From Promerops cafer (Eukaryota > Chordata > Aves > Passeriformes > Nectariniidae), in contig VZSE01009354.1 of NCBI GenBank assembly GCA_013398275.1, positions 132,862 to 196,861 on the forward strand: DNA of 64,000 nucleotides, given 5' to 3'. The notes beneath the pieces were generated by a model that made no database searches, was not told the origin of the DNA, and worked only from the letters and a program-made list of their open reading frames with translations. Below are positions 26,778-39,020 of this stretch, one piece after another; the first letter of the stretch is position 1; every line of letters starts with the position of its first letter. The translations under genes were made by a program, and so were the position numbers.

Positions 26778-27984
26778 CTCCACGGGAAAATGTTTCATCT
26801 GTTCCCCAAGCATGTTGGGGAGCAGAGGGACACTGAACTGCCTCTGAAATGACAAAGTTCCACATTCTTACGCTTTGTCAGGCTGCATGGAAGAGTTTTG
26901 ACCAGAAACAGGTGTGTTCTAACAACAGAAATGGTTGTTGCCATTCCTAAAACAAGCTATATGGTAGAGATTTGCAATAGATCGTCTGACAGGCCTGGGC
27001 TTTGCCACTGTGACTCTGAGAGTTTTGCACATTTATCCCTTAGGATCCCTGGCCCTTCCCTGTGCTTACAGGACATTCCTAGGGGTGCAGCTTTCCAAGC
27101 TGCTGCTCTACAGAAGCACCAGTGTGCGTTCCTGCTCTTTTGTTGAGACAAAATCTCTTTCTCTGCTGTTGCTTCGAAACTCAGAGGACGTTCCTGATTG
27201 CATTACATGGGACGTGAATGAGTGTCAAGTCTCTGAAGTGGAGGCAGTGGAGTCTGTGTCTTAATCTCTGATGGAACCAAATGTCAAGGCTGGAAAGTGG
27301 AAGATGAGAGTGTTACCCTTCATTAATGTTGCTGTTACTATTTCCTTCTGCATTCTTCTCTTGACCCACAAGTAGCAACATCAAGAGATGAAGGAAATGA
27401 TTCTCTGTAAATTATTTCAAGTTTTTTGAAGTTTTTTTTTAGTCCTCTTAAAATTACATTAACTTTTCTGTAATGTTTATAAGAAAATTGTCTCCTTTCA
27501 GAGTTCAAGGAATTTTTATTATTTTCCCCCCACTAAGAGTATTTCACTTCCATTATCCACTTACTTAATTCCCCTAAAGAGATCTCCACCCACTGCCAAT
27601 TTCAGCCTTGACTTTTGTACAACACAGGCATCGCTAGGCAGTGTTCTTACTCAGGATAAGACAAAGTTCTGCTGAACCTTTTCTTTCCTTAAAATGCTTA
27701 TATCAATTTTCTGCTCTGAAACAGAAGACGAACTCATATGCTCTCTATATATAGTACTTATGTAACGAGGATGCAGTACAAGGCATTTTATTTTTGGGCC
27801 TCAGGGGAAGGCAATGCATGAAATACAGATGAAGGCTTTAACCTTTCATTGTTCTAAGGTTCTAACATGATGCAGTTTTTCTAATAGGTATCTTAGAGCT
27901 GGTCTGACGTTCCTGGCTAGAGGAGATGTATTACAGGAATGTCAGGTGTTATTTTGACTAGCTCAAACTGGAATGAAACACTAT

Positions 27985-28246
27985 GGGGATGTGAAAACTG
28001 GCTTCAAACTGACAGAGGGCAGGTTTAGATTAGAGATGAGGAAGGAATTGTTCCCAGTGAGGGTGGGCAGCCCTGGCACAGGGTGCCCAGAGCAGCTGGG
28101 GCTGCCCCTGGATCCCTGGCAGTGCCCAAGGCCAGGCTGGACACTGGGGCTGGAGCAGCCTGGGACAGTGGAAGGTGTCCCTGCCCATGGAGTGGGTGGC
28201 ACTGGATGATCTTTAGGGTCCCTTTGACCCCAGCTCTAGGATTCTG
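27985..28246 (+). mobile_element. CR1 LINE 3' end, songbird-type
   Basis: The copy runs from GGCTTCAAACTGACAGAGGG through TTAGATTAGAGATGAGGAAG and the GTGCCCAAGGCCAGG block to GATGATCTTTAGGGTCCC and GGATTCTGT. It is close in sequence to the copies at 14270 and 8915, suggesting one recent subfamily. Confidence 0.88.
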
Positions 28247-28289
28247 TCCCTGACTGCAGTGTGTGCCAGCCCCTGTGGGGCTCTGTGTG

Positions 28290-28533
28290 TGCCGTCGTCC
28301 GAGAGTCGCACACGGCCACGGCGTCCCCCGCTTGGTTTTTACTCTGTGTTTCGGTGCTCTCTGGAAAATCCTGCTTCCCTGCTGAAACAAAAGGATTTGC
28401 ATGGCTCTCTTCCCACTGCCTGGTGCAGAGAGGATCAGTATTACCCGGAGCTCTCTCCGGGAGGAGTGCTGCTCACTTCTCAGCTGTCTCCGCAGAACGC
28501 ACTCCCACGCACGCGCTCGCTGCCGGCCGCGTC
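28290..28533. other. CpG-rich patch in an intron
   Basis: CpG dinucleotides cluster at 28291-28330 and again at 28491-28532 (for example CACGCACGCGCTCGCTGCCG), in contrast to the CpG-poor intron around it. It starts about 45 bp after a CR1 end. I see no exon with cadherin similarity here. It could be a GC-biased remnant, a regulatory element or an alternative first exon. Confidence 0.4.
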
Positions 28534-29120
28534 ACTGTGCTCAGAGTTATTCTGAAATCATTATTTCTCCCTTTGAGCAAAGAGACCAGCACGTTCCAGG
28601 AAAAAAAAAAAGAAAAGTTTTGAGAACTAAATTGATTTTTTTTTACTGTAATTCCTGCATAATCTATCATAGTAAGTCCTGCTCCCCACCTACAAAAATG
28701 ATGAATTTGCTTGTGAAAGCTTATAGCATATATGGAGAATATGTTCTTTGCTGAAACGGTGCACTTTAATCTTTTAATTATGATATTAATTTTCTTAAAG
28801 ATCAAAAAGTGAAATCTGTGGAATTACTTCGTTATGGCAAGTATTACAAATAGGAAATAATTTAATTTTTCTGTAAATCTTGTTTAATCACTTTTAAACG
28901 TAAAAGGGCACACTGCGGTAGAAACTCAGTTAAAACCTTAAAAAAAAAAGTATTTTTCTGTGCTTCTGGGAGTAAAAACCCCAAGACTCTATTTTTTTCC
29001 TTCCCCATTTATCTATGAGCTCAGTATCTATGCCTGCAATGAAGATAGAATATTATGTAAATGAATGAGCAAGCTTAGAAGATCCATAAGGGTAATTGGA
29101 ACCAGTTCTGTAGCTTATTT

Positions 29121-29160
29121 AAAGAAAAAAGAAAAAAAAAAGAAAGAAAAGGGAAAAAAG
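29121..29160. repeat. Purine (A/G) tract, 40 bp
   Basis: Forty consecutive purines, mostly A with scattered G, are followed by a C-rich stretch. Confidence 0.9.
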
Positions 29161-30424
29161 AACCCCCACACCCTCCCCTGAGTATATTCTGTTTCTGTTT
29201 TACCTTCTTAGCTATACACAGATTCACGAATTCCCCAAAACACGTGCAGAGGTGGTCATGGGAGCCAAAGTGGATATTGTCTCCTGACAGCAGAGTTTTG
29301 GGATCCCTTTTTTCAGGAGAGGAATGAGGAGTGAAATCTCTTGATTTTGCTCTCAGCGAAGCCGGGAGTGTTTAGACAGCGAGTGTCATGTTGAAAGACA
29401 GGAGACGACTGAAGCAGAGTGACAAACGTGTTGGTGAAATAAAAAAGGACACAGATGGAAAAAGAATAAAAGCCATAAGGGAAGAGAATTCTCTCATAGT
29501 TTGCCTGAATTAAGGTAAACAGACAAACTTTAATAATTTCCAAATATTAAGGCTTCTCCTGACAGTCATGAAAAAATAAAGTACACACAGTGGAATTCAG
29601 GCTGACATTGCTCTAGAAATGCTGTTGCCTTTGCCACTTGAAAATAGTAACAATATGAAAAAGCTTAAAATAATAATATTTTTTGTCCTTAAATGCTTCC
29701 ATGAAAGGTCTTTACTGGAAAGGGTTTAGGCTTTCAGTTGAGTCCGAATATCAATTTTCAGTTTTGGCACAAGCACATCTACTTAGGAATGTTTTCCCTT
29801 GAGTCAAGGTTTGCCCTTGATTACACCACTGCAGATAAGAAATTCTATCTTTTTTTTTTTTAAAGCAGAGCAGAGTTCTTTAGTCCAGCCAGGTGTATTA
29901 GGACCACACTGTACATAGTGCAGCTTTGCTTTCCAGTTCTTCCAAAGATATTCCTTCTCTTCCACTTAGAAATTGTTTGCAGAAGGACAAAATCTGCTCC
30001 ATGTGAAATCAACACGCAATGTCTGACATGAATAGTGATCAAATAACTTGACAAATCAGAAAGTTGTGATAAAAACCTGACCTGAAATGTTACCAAGATC
30101 AACCACACTGTCTTGCTGGGGTTTTTGTCATTGATTTTTAAGGCACTGAGCATGACTGTTAAATCAATGATAGTTTGTCACAAAATTGTGGAGTAAAGGG
30201 ACTGCAGCACTGGGGTCAAGCACAAATTAGCCCAAAGGGTAAATGAATGCAAAGGCAGTGCAAAAGCTAACAGAAAAAAAAAGCAGATATTGTAAAATAT
30301 GGCAACAGTGTAACAGCTGTTAAAAAAAGTGTATTTTCATGTTGTCTTGTTCCTCCACTTGTTCCTCTTGTGCATAATCACATGCTGTGGTACCGAGGAG
30401 TCTTATGTGAGATTTCTTTGGCGA

Positions 30425-30438
30425 GTGTGTGTGTGTGT
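30425..30438. repeat. (GT)7 microsatellite
   Basis: Seven GT units without interruption. Confidence 0.9.
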
Positions 30439-33400
30439 AAAATGGTCACACACAGCCCTCAGGAAGGGCTCAGGACATTCAACACCAGGGCTGGCTGGCT
30501 GTTCCTTAACCTGACTGGCTGTTGAGCCTTGAGGAAACACAGTTCTGAGCATGTGATGCTGTGTTTGTGCTTTTCATTTCTCATGAGGTCTGATCAAAAA
30601 TGTCATTATCTTTCTGTACTGTTCTTGCGTGGTCATTATGAGCTCGAGGGCCATGATGAAATTAATATTCTTTAGGGGTTTATAGGCTGATCCTTTAGTT
30701 ATCCCCCTCTATATTGTCCTATTGTAATAACTATTGTACAGTTAATTGACAGCACAGAATTAGCAAAATCAGTGGGATTGCTGAAAGTGGTTTGTGCCAA
30801 TGGCAGGAAGTACTTGAGTGTTGAGGTTCTGAAGACACTGCCTGGTCCTTAGGAGCAAGGCCTGACTTACCTGTGCAAGGTGTGGAGCTTTTGATGTGTT
30901 TCTTAGACAAATACTGCCTTTCTCCCTCTCCATTCACTGGCAGCAATTTGTCACAAATTGTCTGGTTTTTTTGCACACATGCATTCCCATGGCACGAAGG
31001 AAAGCTGTGCAGATGACACATAGTGAAGATAAACTCTGCAGGAAAAATCTGCTGGGATCAGAACTAAAGGCATAGTTCCTTCTGGAGGTCTTCCAAATAG
31101 AGAAATGCATCTTTGCATGATGTTCCTGTTTTGGGATGAGGACAGACAGACAGAGCTGTCACGTGTTGATCGTGTGATGGCAGAGGAGAGGAAATTTTGG
31201 CAGTCTTAGGTGCATGTCCTGTGTACCTGCAAAAATCTGTCCTACTGTGGTTTTTCCTCTGGCCTCCTAGTCACAAACATCTTGTTCTTGTTGCAGATAA
31301 TCCTGCTTCTGAAATCCTTTGTGGTCACTTCCATTTGTACATATCAAATGCGTCATCGTGTTTGTGTTCTGTGACTGTGTGAAAATAAGTCTCTGACTCA
31401 GGTTTCTGATGCATTCTCTCCTGGTTACAAGTTTAAATCTATTCTCAGCATGGATTTCGCACAATTTCCCCACATGCAAAATTCTGAAGGAAGAAAAAGG
31501 TGTTTCAAAGAGTGGTATGGCTTGGTTTTGCAGGCTTTGAAGTTGTGTTATCTTGTTTTTCTAAGCAGTTTGGCTGAAGACACGAGCCTGTTTGCTGCCC
31601 AGGGGATGATGCCTAAGTGGGAAACAGAGGGATGAGAGGAAGTAGAGCAGCACAGGTTCCTGCCAGACTGATGCTCTGTGAAATGCCACAGAACTGGTCT
31701 GGAGCATCACAGGAAATGTAGACAAGGTCTCACCACAAGGTGGAAAGTTCTAGGTCAGAAAATTAAGTTCAGTGTGGTAATATTTTCACAGAAACTTTGA
31801 TTACTGTAATTTCTATCCCTGTGCTAGCACGAAGACTTGGCTTTAGAACATCAGGGACCAATACTCAAATTCTTCATTGAATGGCCTGTGTTAGACATCT
31901 CTCTGATGGACACACTTGATATTTGGCAAAATGAGATGCAGTTCAGAATCCATTCTTTTTTCTGGCACTGGTCACTCCCCACCCTGCCCCGAGCTGACTC
32001 CTCTGTCTTTGGTTAAGTGCTGAATCTGCAGCTCTTGTTTTTCCATGAAAACAGCTCACAACTGCCTGTGGAGCTGCTGTCAACACGGCTTCCTCAGGAA
32101 TCTGCCCTGGGAGCTGCTGGATTCAGCTGTGCCCCTTGCCTGGGGCCCAGAAGGGCTCTGCTGCCATGTGCTGGCCCCGCAGTGCCCTGGGGGGACAATA
32201 TTTCAGACCCTGCTTTGGCACCCTGGGTTACAGTTGCTGGCACTCCAGGCTTCACTCTCCCAGACAAAGCCAGCAGAGCATCAAAGCTGCGAGATGCTAT
32301 CAGCCACTTTCTGTTCTCACCACTCAAAGTCATAAATGAAAGAGTTTCTGCAGTAAACAGCCTAGGCTGCTTTATTATTTATTTCTATTTTTTTACAATA
32401 CGCCTGAGCATAACCTGAAACTTCCATTGGAATCAATGAGACTTACAGTACCTTTTTTTGTGCTTGGTAATACAGTGTACAGTGATCATCCAATTTTACT
32501 GCCTTTGCCTGGGGACCTCACAGAATGAATGCTGATGAAATAGTCAATTGATTAGAGACAAGCAGTCTTTCAAAAAGTCCTGAACAGAAGAGGAGCTATT
32601 TCCCATTTCTCTCACAAATATCAATTAATATTCTATAGCGAGGGTGATATCTAAAGGGAGAATAAAAAAAAATAGCATGAAAGGAAAACATAATTCTTTA
32701 AGCCAAACATAAAATATATTTTACCCTTCTGCTGTTGCCTGTGATGTTTCAAACCGTGTACTAATCCTAACAAACAGCCACCCAGGGGAATTTGCAAAGG
32801 AATACCTGCAGGCTCTCTAATGGCACCATCTCATAAGTTGTAGCAAGAAAGAACTGCCAGCCTTAAAGCTGAAAAGGCAGAAGGTCCCTTCTTGTTTGAT
32901 GCACACAGGTAAACTCAGGTGACATCAGCCAGCATAGTTGCCAGGGAGGAATCCATAATCCTAAATCTGAATATGTATTTCTGTTGTAAACTATTTCTGA
33001 CTCCAAAACGTTATGCTAAAAGAGTCAGCATCAGAGTTCCAAAACAATTAGTTTATGCAGACAAGAAATGGTAAAATCTGCAGCTGATTAGATTCCCAGC
33101 CACGCTTCCCCCAGCCCTCACTGCGGGGCTGCCAGCTCGCTGTGTTCCCTGCATCCTCAGACAGCCTTTTTCCCCAGGCATAGCCAGCTCCTCTCATACT
33201 TCTGCACTCACACATTTGCATACAATATGTTTTTCCCATTTCCCTCACGTGATAAAAAGTCCTTAGAACGGCCCATGAGCAATCTGCACAAACATTGTTG
33301 TGTTACGTGCAGGGGTCTTGACTCAAACGTGTACTGCATGACATTAACATTCCTTAAAAGTTTCATTAACCTCCTTAAGTTTCTACTCCAGAAATTGCAT

Positions 33401-33904
33401 TGAGAAATGTATCATATTTGGGAGAAACTGTCTGGATACCTCTTCTGCTTATGGAGCTAAGCATGGCTTAGTGTATCGAAGGTATGAAAGGATTTTTTTA
33501 CTGTTGGAACCAAGGAACAGCTTCTTGCATTTTCCTGCATGGTACTACATAATTTATTATAGACCAGGTTGTTAGATTCTTTCAGATTCTTTCATTGAGC
33601 CAGATTTTTAGGTGCTGAAACCTTTGGTTTAGATTACCAATTCTTTGGGGAAGCATCTGCCATTTCCTATGGGTCTGCAAAGTACTGAAAAATCTTTCTG
33701 TGCATTTCAGTGAGATTACATTCAAGTATTTATATAAAACAAAGTGGCAAAACAAGCAAGTAATGTTTTGTCACTCGTGTTTAATATTAAAAACAAAATA
33801 TGAACTGTATCAGTTGCAGTTTATTTCAGAAAGTGTTTACAGGTGTCTATATAAGTGCAGACAGGTGTTTAGACAGACATATGCAGGAGAAAGTGTCCTT
33901 AACG

Positions 33905-34147
33905 TGCTCCACAGGAGGCTCAGGGTGGGCAGCAGCAGGAATTTCCCCATGGAAAGGGGGCTCAGGCCTTGGCAGGGGCTGCCCAGGGAGGGTTGGAGTG
34001 CCCATCCCTGGAGGTGTCCCAGGAAGGGCTGGAGGTGGCACTCAGAGCTCTGGGCTGGGGACAAGGTGGGGATGGGCACAGCTGGGACTCCATGGCCTTG
34101 GAGGGCTTTTCCAACATTAATGGTTCTATGATTTTGGGATTTTATGA
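33905..34147 (+). mobile_element. CR1 LINE 3' end, second subfamily
   Basis: The features are CATGGAAAGGGGGCTCAGGC, GGGGCTGCCCAGGGAGGGTT, CCATCCCTGGAGGTGTCCC, a GACAAGGTGG block and a terminal GGTTCTATGATTTTGGGATT. The body differs from the 14270 type and matches the copy beside the exon at 41207. Confidence 0.85.
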
Positions 34148-35261
34148 TAGAATTTAATGTAAACAAACCCAAAATTCTTGCAAGGTTCTCCTTTTCCTGT
34201 TTTCTGGAGTGTCACCTTCACATGCTTGCAGTTCCTGGAGGGCTGGAATTAGGGATTGGGGTGGTCTCTTTTGGGTACATCCACAAAAGAGAGGAGTCAC
34301 AGGACTGAAATTTAGGCATTCACATTAGCTGGCTAATTTCATTTCTGTTCTTCTCTGGTCAGCCAAAAAAGGAGGATTCCAGAAGAGGATGATTCTGTCT
34401 TCCTCCCTCAGGTAGAGCAGGCAGCTGGTGTAGCTAGGTGTCTAATTTAGCCAGTTGAGCCTAAAACTGAGTTGTATGAATAACCCTCTTTTCCTTCTTC
34501 CTTACCTTAATCATCATAAACAAGATCATGACAGCATCACACTATTTCACTACTTAGAGTCAAATAAATTACAGCTGGGAAAGACAAATTACCCTATTAG
34601 TTAATCTTCCTGTCTTTCTAGGGTTTTCCCTTAGAATACATTATTCCAGCATCCAGTGCAAGAGAGTGAACTCTTCACTGAGGAGGATTCTGTTATTTCC
34701 CTTGGGAAGCTATTCCTCCTTGTAGAATTTCTCATTGCAAGGGAGCTTTAGTTGTTGTTTTTCTCTTTGCAGAAGATAAAGAGAAGCCTTGTATCTGTGT
34801 ATTTATGTGCTTCTCATCCCCAACATACCCGTATTACATCTGTAACATACACAAATTCTCTTCCTCATTTCTGCCTCTAGAAATGATTGCATATTGGATT
34901 CTGCCATGGAAACAGCAGAATGCATGCTGGCCTTCCTGTTTCTCCAGCATGGCAAGCACAAGTTGCCCATTTTTCCCTCAGTGGACTGTTCTGACCCATA
35001 TCTCTATCCTTTACCTCTGCTTAGGGTGTCATCTATTGCCTCATTCATTTTTCATTCATTAAGGGTCCACTGGAGACTTAAAAAGCAGATTTTTTTTTAA
35101 ATTTTATTTTTTACATGCTTTCCTCTAAGTGTGGGAAGATGTGAACAACTCAGCCAAGCCCTCTGTCATCTGCTCCCAATGCAGTCCTTGACATTTTCTG
35201 TGGTTCTGAGGTCCTGTGGGCTCTTTAGGTCAGGCAGCAGCACCAGGGGGATTTTCACCCT

Positions 35262-35335
35262 CTCCTCACAGATCATGAAATCATGGAATTCCTGGGCTGG
35301 AAAGGAACCTGAAGGATTATCAAATACAACCACCT
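35262..35335 (-). mobile_element. CR1 LINE 3' tail fragment
   Basis: On the + strand it reads CATGAAATCATGGAATTCC, GGGCTGGAAAGGAACCT and ATCAAATACAACCACC, which is the reverse complement of the CR1 terminus. It is short and diverged. Confidence 0.65.
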
Positions 35336-36736
35336 CCTTGTCTCTCTTCTGTTTGAGTTTGTATTTCCACACTGGACTCCCAGACCTTTGGCAATGCAGT
35401 ACTGTTAATAATAATAAAAATACATTCAAATACAGGTGCAGAAAGCAGGGCTGAAATAATAACATATGATCTGCAAAAGAACCCTGAAACACTCATGCAA
35501 CATTCCCACAATTTATGTGTGTGTGTATTTATATATCTGCATGAACACCAAGATATATGCAATGATATTTTATGTGGGTAATTTGCATATGTTAACAAGT
35601 CCTGTAGTGCTTTAAACAGATTCCTATTTCATATACATTTCCTTTATTTGGTTAGTGAAACCTCTAATTCATAGATTTTGTGTTTAGAAATGCTCTCATG
35701 CAATAATGCAGGATGATAAGGCTTAAAACTATGGTTTTGCATTTAAAAAAAATGAGCAACAATGAAAAACAAATAAGAATAAGTTCCTCCAGCTTTGAGG
35801 CAGTAATAATTTACATGTCAAGAAGTTATGCAGGTTTTTATGAGATTATTGCAGTTTTATTCAATAAAAAATAGTTACCATGACAACAACTGTCATGCTA
35901 CCTGTGAGATTATAGCAAAGAAGGACAGTGAAGAAAAGGCTTCATTTTTGGAAAGAATGCTTATCTGACCTGCTGGGTACAAACAATGCTTTGTGTGACC
36001 ACCCCTGGCTGCAGGGCTTCCAGCAGCCCAACTCCAAAGCCAGCAGAAGGATTTGAAGCATATTCTTAGGAAAACAAAAGAGTTGGTAAATTATGGTGAG
36101 GTTTTGTCATGCAAATACTCCCCTAATGCCCCATCAGGTTGGTAATCAGATTTTCAGAATGAAATGGAGATTTCAGCCTGTCAGGATTTGGGAAGATTAG
36201 GAGAGAAACAGTGAGTGAGACCAAAAAGGGCATCAGAAATTTAAAAAAAATAAAAATTCCCAGAAGTCCCTGGGAAGATAACAAAACATGGTCCCACCAG
36301 GTTTCATTATGGCCACCTTATTTATTTTTACCAGCCATTACACTCTTTCAATGAAATGGTTGCTCACTGAATATGGATTCATGTAAATTCTTAGCACCAA
36401 CTATGCATTACCTCCTCTAGAACATTCAAATTTGATTTTTTTGATTTTTTTTTTTTTCCCAGTACGCACATTTCACTGCCACACCAAAAGAATTTGCTTT
36501 GCTGCTCCCTGTGGCAGCATATGCATTTTTCTTTCTGACTAATGTGCAGAATCTGTACCCTGACTTGCACATAAAAACACAGCCAAAACAACAGAAAAGC
36601 ACTAGCTGAGCACGCACATCTTATTTTTTATGATGGTTTTTAATCTTAATTTGCCAGCAAACACAGGCTTTCTCACCTAGCCATGTAGAAATTGTCCTGT
36701 TGTTAATTGTGTGTCTGATTGCTGGCTTGTTGTAAA

Positions 36737-36777
36737 GACAGAGTAAAACAATCTGACACTGACAGAGTAAAACAATC
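36737..36777. repeat. 17-bp direct repeat, two copies
   Basis: GACAGAGTAAAACAATC occurs at 36737-36753 and 36761-36777, 24 bp apart. Confidence 0.9.
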
Positions 36778-36960
36778 AGCAATGGCTAATGGTTAAAGCA
36801 CATTAGAAGTGTTCATTAATTAAAATCTCTTGAATCTCTGTGCAGTCTATATTTATGGTGGTTTAATCCATATTTAAGGTCATTAGCATTGCAGAAGTGT
36901 ACTAAGGAAAAAACACACTCAGTTTTTTAACAGAACATCTTAAAATCTGCCTCATCCCTC

Positions 36961-36974
36961 AAAAAAAAAAAAAA
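36961..36974. repeat. A14 run
   Basis: Fourteen consecutive A residues. No recognisable retroelement body precedes it. Confidence 0.9.
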
Positions 36975-38860
36975 GGGTTTGGTTTACTTAAGGCAACATT
37001 AGGTACAGAAAGCAAAAAGAAACAGTGATTATGTTGTTGGGCCAGATTATATAAAACTGCAATATTATTGTAATTAGGACAACAGTGACTTGGACTACAA
37101 CAGTGGCTTTCTTATAAAAATGGCACCATTTCAAATTTATAGTCTCTGGCTAAATGAGTTTGTTGTAGCATTGACAAAGAAACAAACACAAGCCAAATGC
37201 AGTCAAAATTAAACACAAACAGAAACCTTAGCAGTTTATTTGCTGAGCAGAACCCAGAATGTTGTTTTTGCAAGAGCATTTACTTAATAAATGCCCTTCT
37301 CTGCATTCTTACAGCTTTTTCAATGGAAAATTTTTATCTTTAAAACTTTTAAACGCATTATGCTTGTAAAAAATATTTATGTACATGTAGTTTATAACTT
37401 CAGTGTCAGTAATGGAGCAAAATCCTTCTTAAATATTGATAATCCAGAGAGTTCAGGTGTGGAGGTTGGCTAAAAACCAGCCATGGTGACTGTGAGTTCC
37501 TTTTTTCCTGCATTGTTTTTCACCATCAGCAATCTCTCAGTTCTCCAAACCTTTTGGTGCCCAGGCTCCATCATCTGTGGCAGTGGGAGTGGTTGCTCCA
37601 TGTGAGCTCTCAGCACATTGCAGGGGAACCAGAGCAGCACTGACTTAACAACATCACCTGCAGCTGCAGAGGGGACAGGGTTTGCCCCTAAATATACTGA
37701 TTATTGCCAGTGTGAACAACATTACGTAGCGTGTTTCACACCTGCAGCAGATTTGACTCAAGGCATAAAGCAAGGAAAAAAAAATCAAATTAAAGGTGAT
37801 AAAATTTAAACTATGCCAAAGCTTAACTAATTTCAATAGTGGAAGCAATTTCTTTAATTTCTGTTTCATGATCGCTCACATCTTCCCTAAACAATTTTCA
37901 TCAGTAAGATTGTTGGGAGCAAATTACTGGATTTGACAGGCCTCAGAAGTGTGTGTGATGGTTGGAAATGAAGTGCTGAGTGGCAGAAACTGGCTGGGGA
38001 AGAAATGAATTGCTAAGAGGCAGGAGGGAATGTGTCCATTCCCTTCATTAATTTAATTAGATGAGATTATAATCACACTTTCAATGACCTGTAAGGGAAA
38101 AAAAAAGAAGATTATGCCTTTCCCTCTGCCTTATGTGTACTGTAACTGGAAATACTGGCACACATATTACCCATGTATTTTTAATACATTTATAAACTTC
38201 AGTTGAACTTGAGGTCTCAATAAGTGATTGAATTATTTTATATCACAAGAAGAAAACCTTGGTAGCTTAGCATCAGGATTGGAAGCAATGCTAGACACTG
38301 ATTAACTCTTTTTATTAGGGTGTATTCAACTTTAGTATCTAATGAGCACTTAGGACAAGGAATGTGCTTATCAAAGAATCAGCATATCCATTCAAGTCTG
38401 GGAATCTTGAAATAAATATCTATAGAAAGTCTTCAGGAATTCTCAAGTGAAGCAAGATAAGAATAGAAATTATATATCAAATCTTTCTAAACAAGCAATG
38501 TAATTATTTCTGAAGGCCTTTGAAATGAGAGCCAGCTAGGCAAATCAAATACAATCTCCAAGAAGTCAACAGTTCTATTTCTTTATTTTCCTTTGTATAT
38601 AAAGTATACAATGGAAACAAAATGAAACAGTCTCGATAAAATACTCTAAGTAAAATTTTCACTTTGTGATGAGCCTTATCTTTGTCCACTGTACGATGTT
38701 CTGCACAAACCTCTTCTGTCTTAAAGATTACAAAGCACAGGCTTTGTGCTAGCATCCCCAGAAACAGCATCACCAGCCCGAATGCAGCTGAAGGATGCTG
38801 AGCCTGCATGCATGGCTGGTGTCACCTGGGACAGCAGCCACGGCTGCAGGGAGCCTGGGC

Positions 38861-39020
38861 ACGTGCTGGGATCTGCTGGGATGTGCTAGGATCTGCTGGG
38901 ATGTGCTGGCATGTGCTGGGAGGTGCTGGCATGTGCTCGGACATGTTGGGGTGTGCAGAGAGGTGCTGGGATGTGCTGGGATCTGCTGGGATGTACTGGG
39001 ACATGCTGGGATGTGCTGGG
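38861..39020. repeat. 10-bp minisatellite, 16 units
   Basis: Sixteen consecutive 10-bp units around ATGTGCTGGG occur with no length change, and several units have one to four substitutions. GC-rich sequence surrounds it (about 38800-39480). It produces long open frames on both strands because the unit contains no stop in some frames. Confidence 0.95.

Noticed and set aside
28259..28754. Three overlapping + strand frames of 98-120 codons
   Set aside because: They lie in a GC-rich patch with no protein similarity that I recognise and no paired splice-site evidence; only the CpG enrichment is kept as a finding.
38861..39020. Possible CRISPR-like array
   Set aside because: Units are contiguous 10-mers with no spacers in a vertebrate intron; this is a minisatellite.
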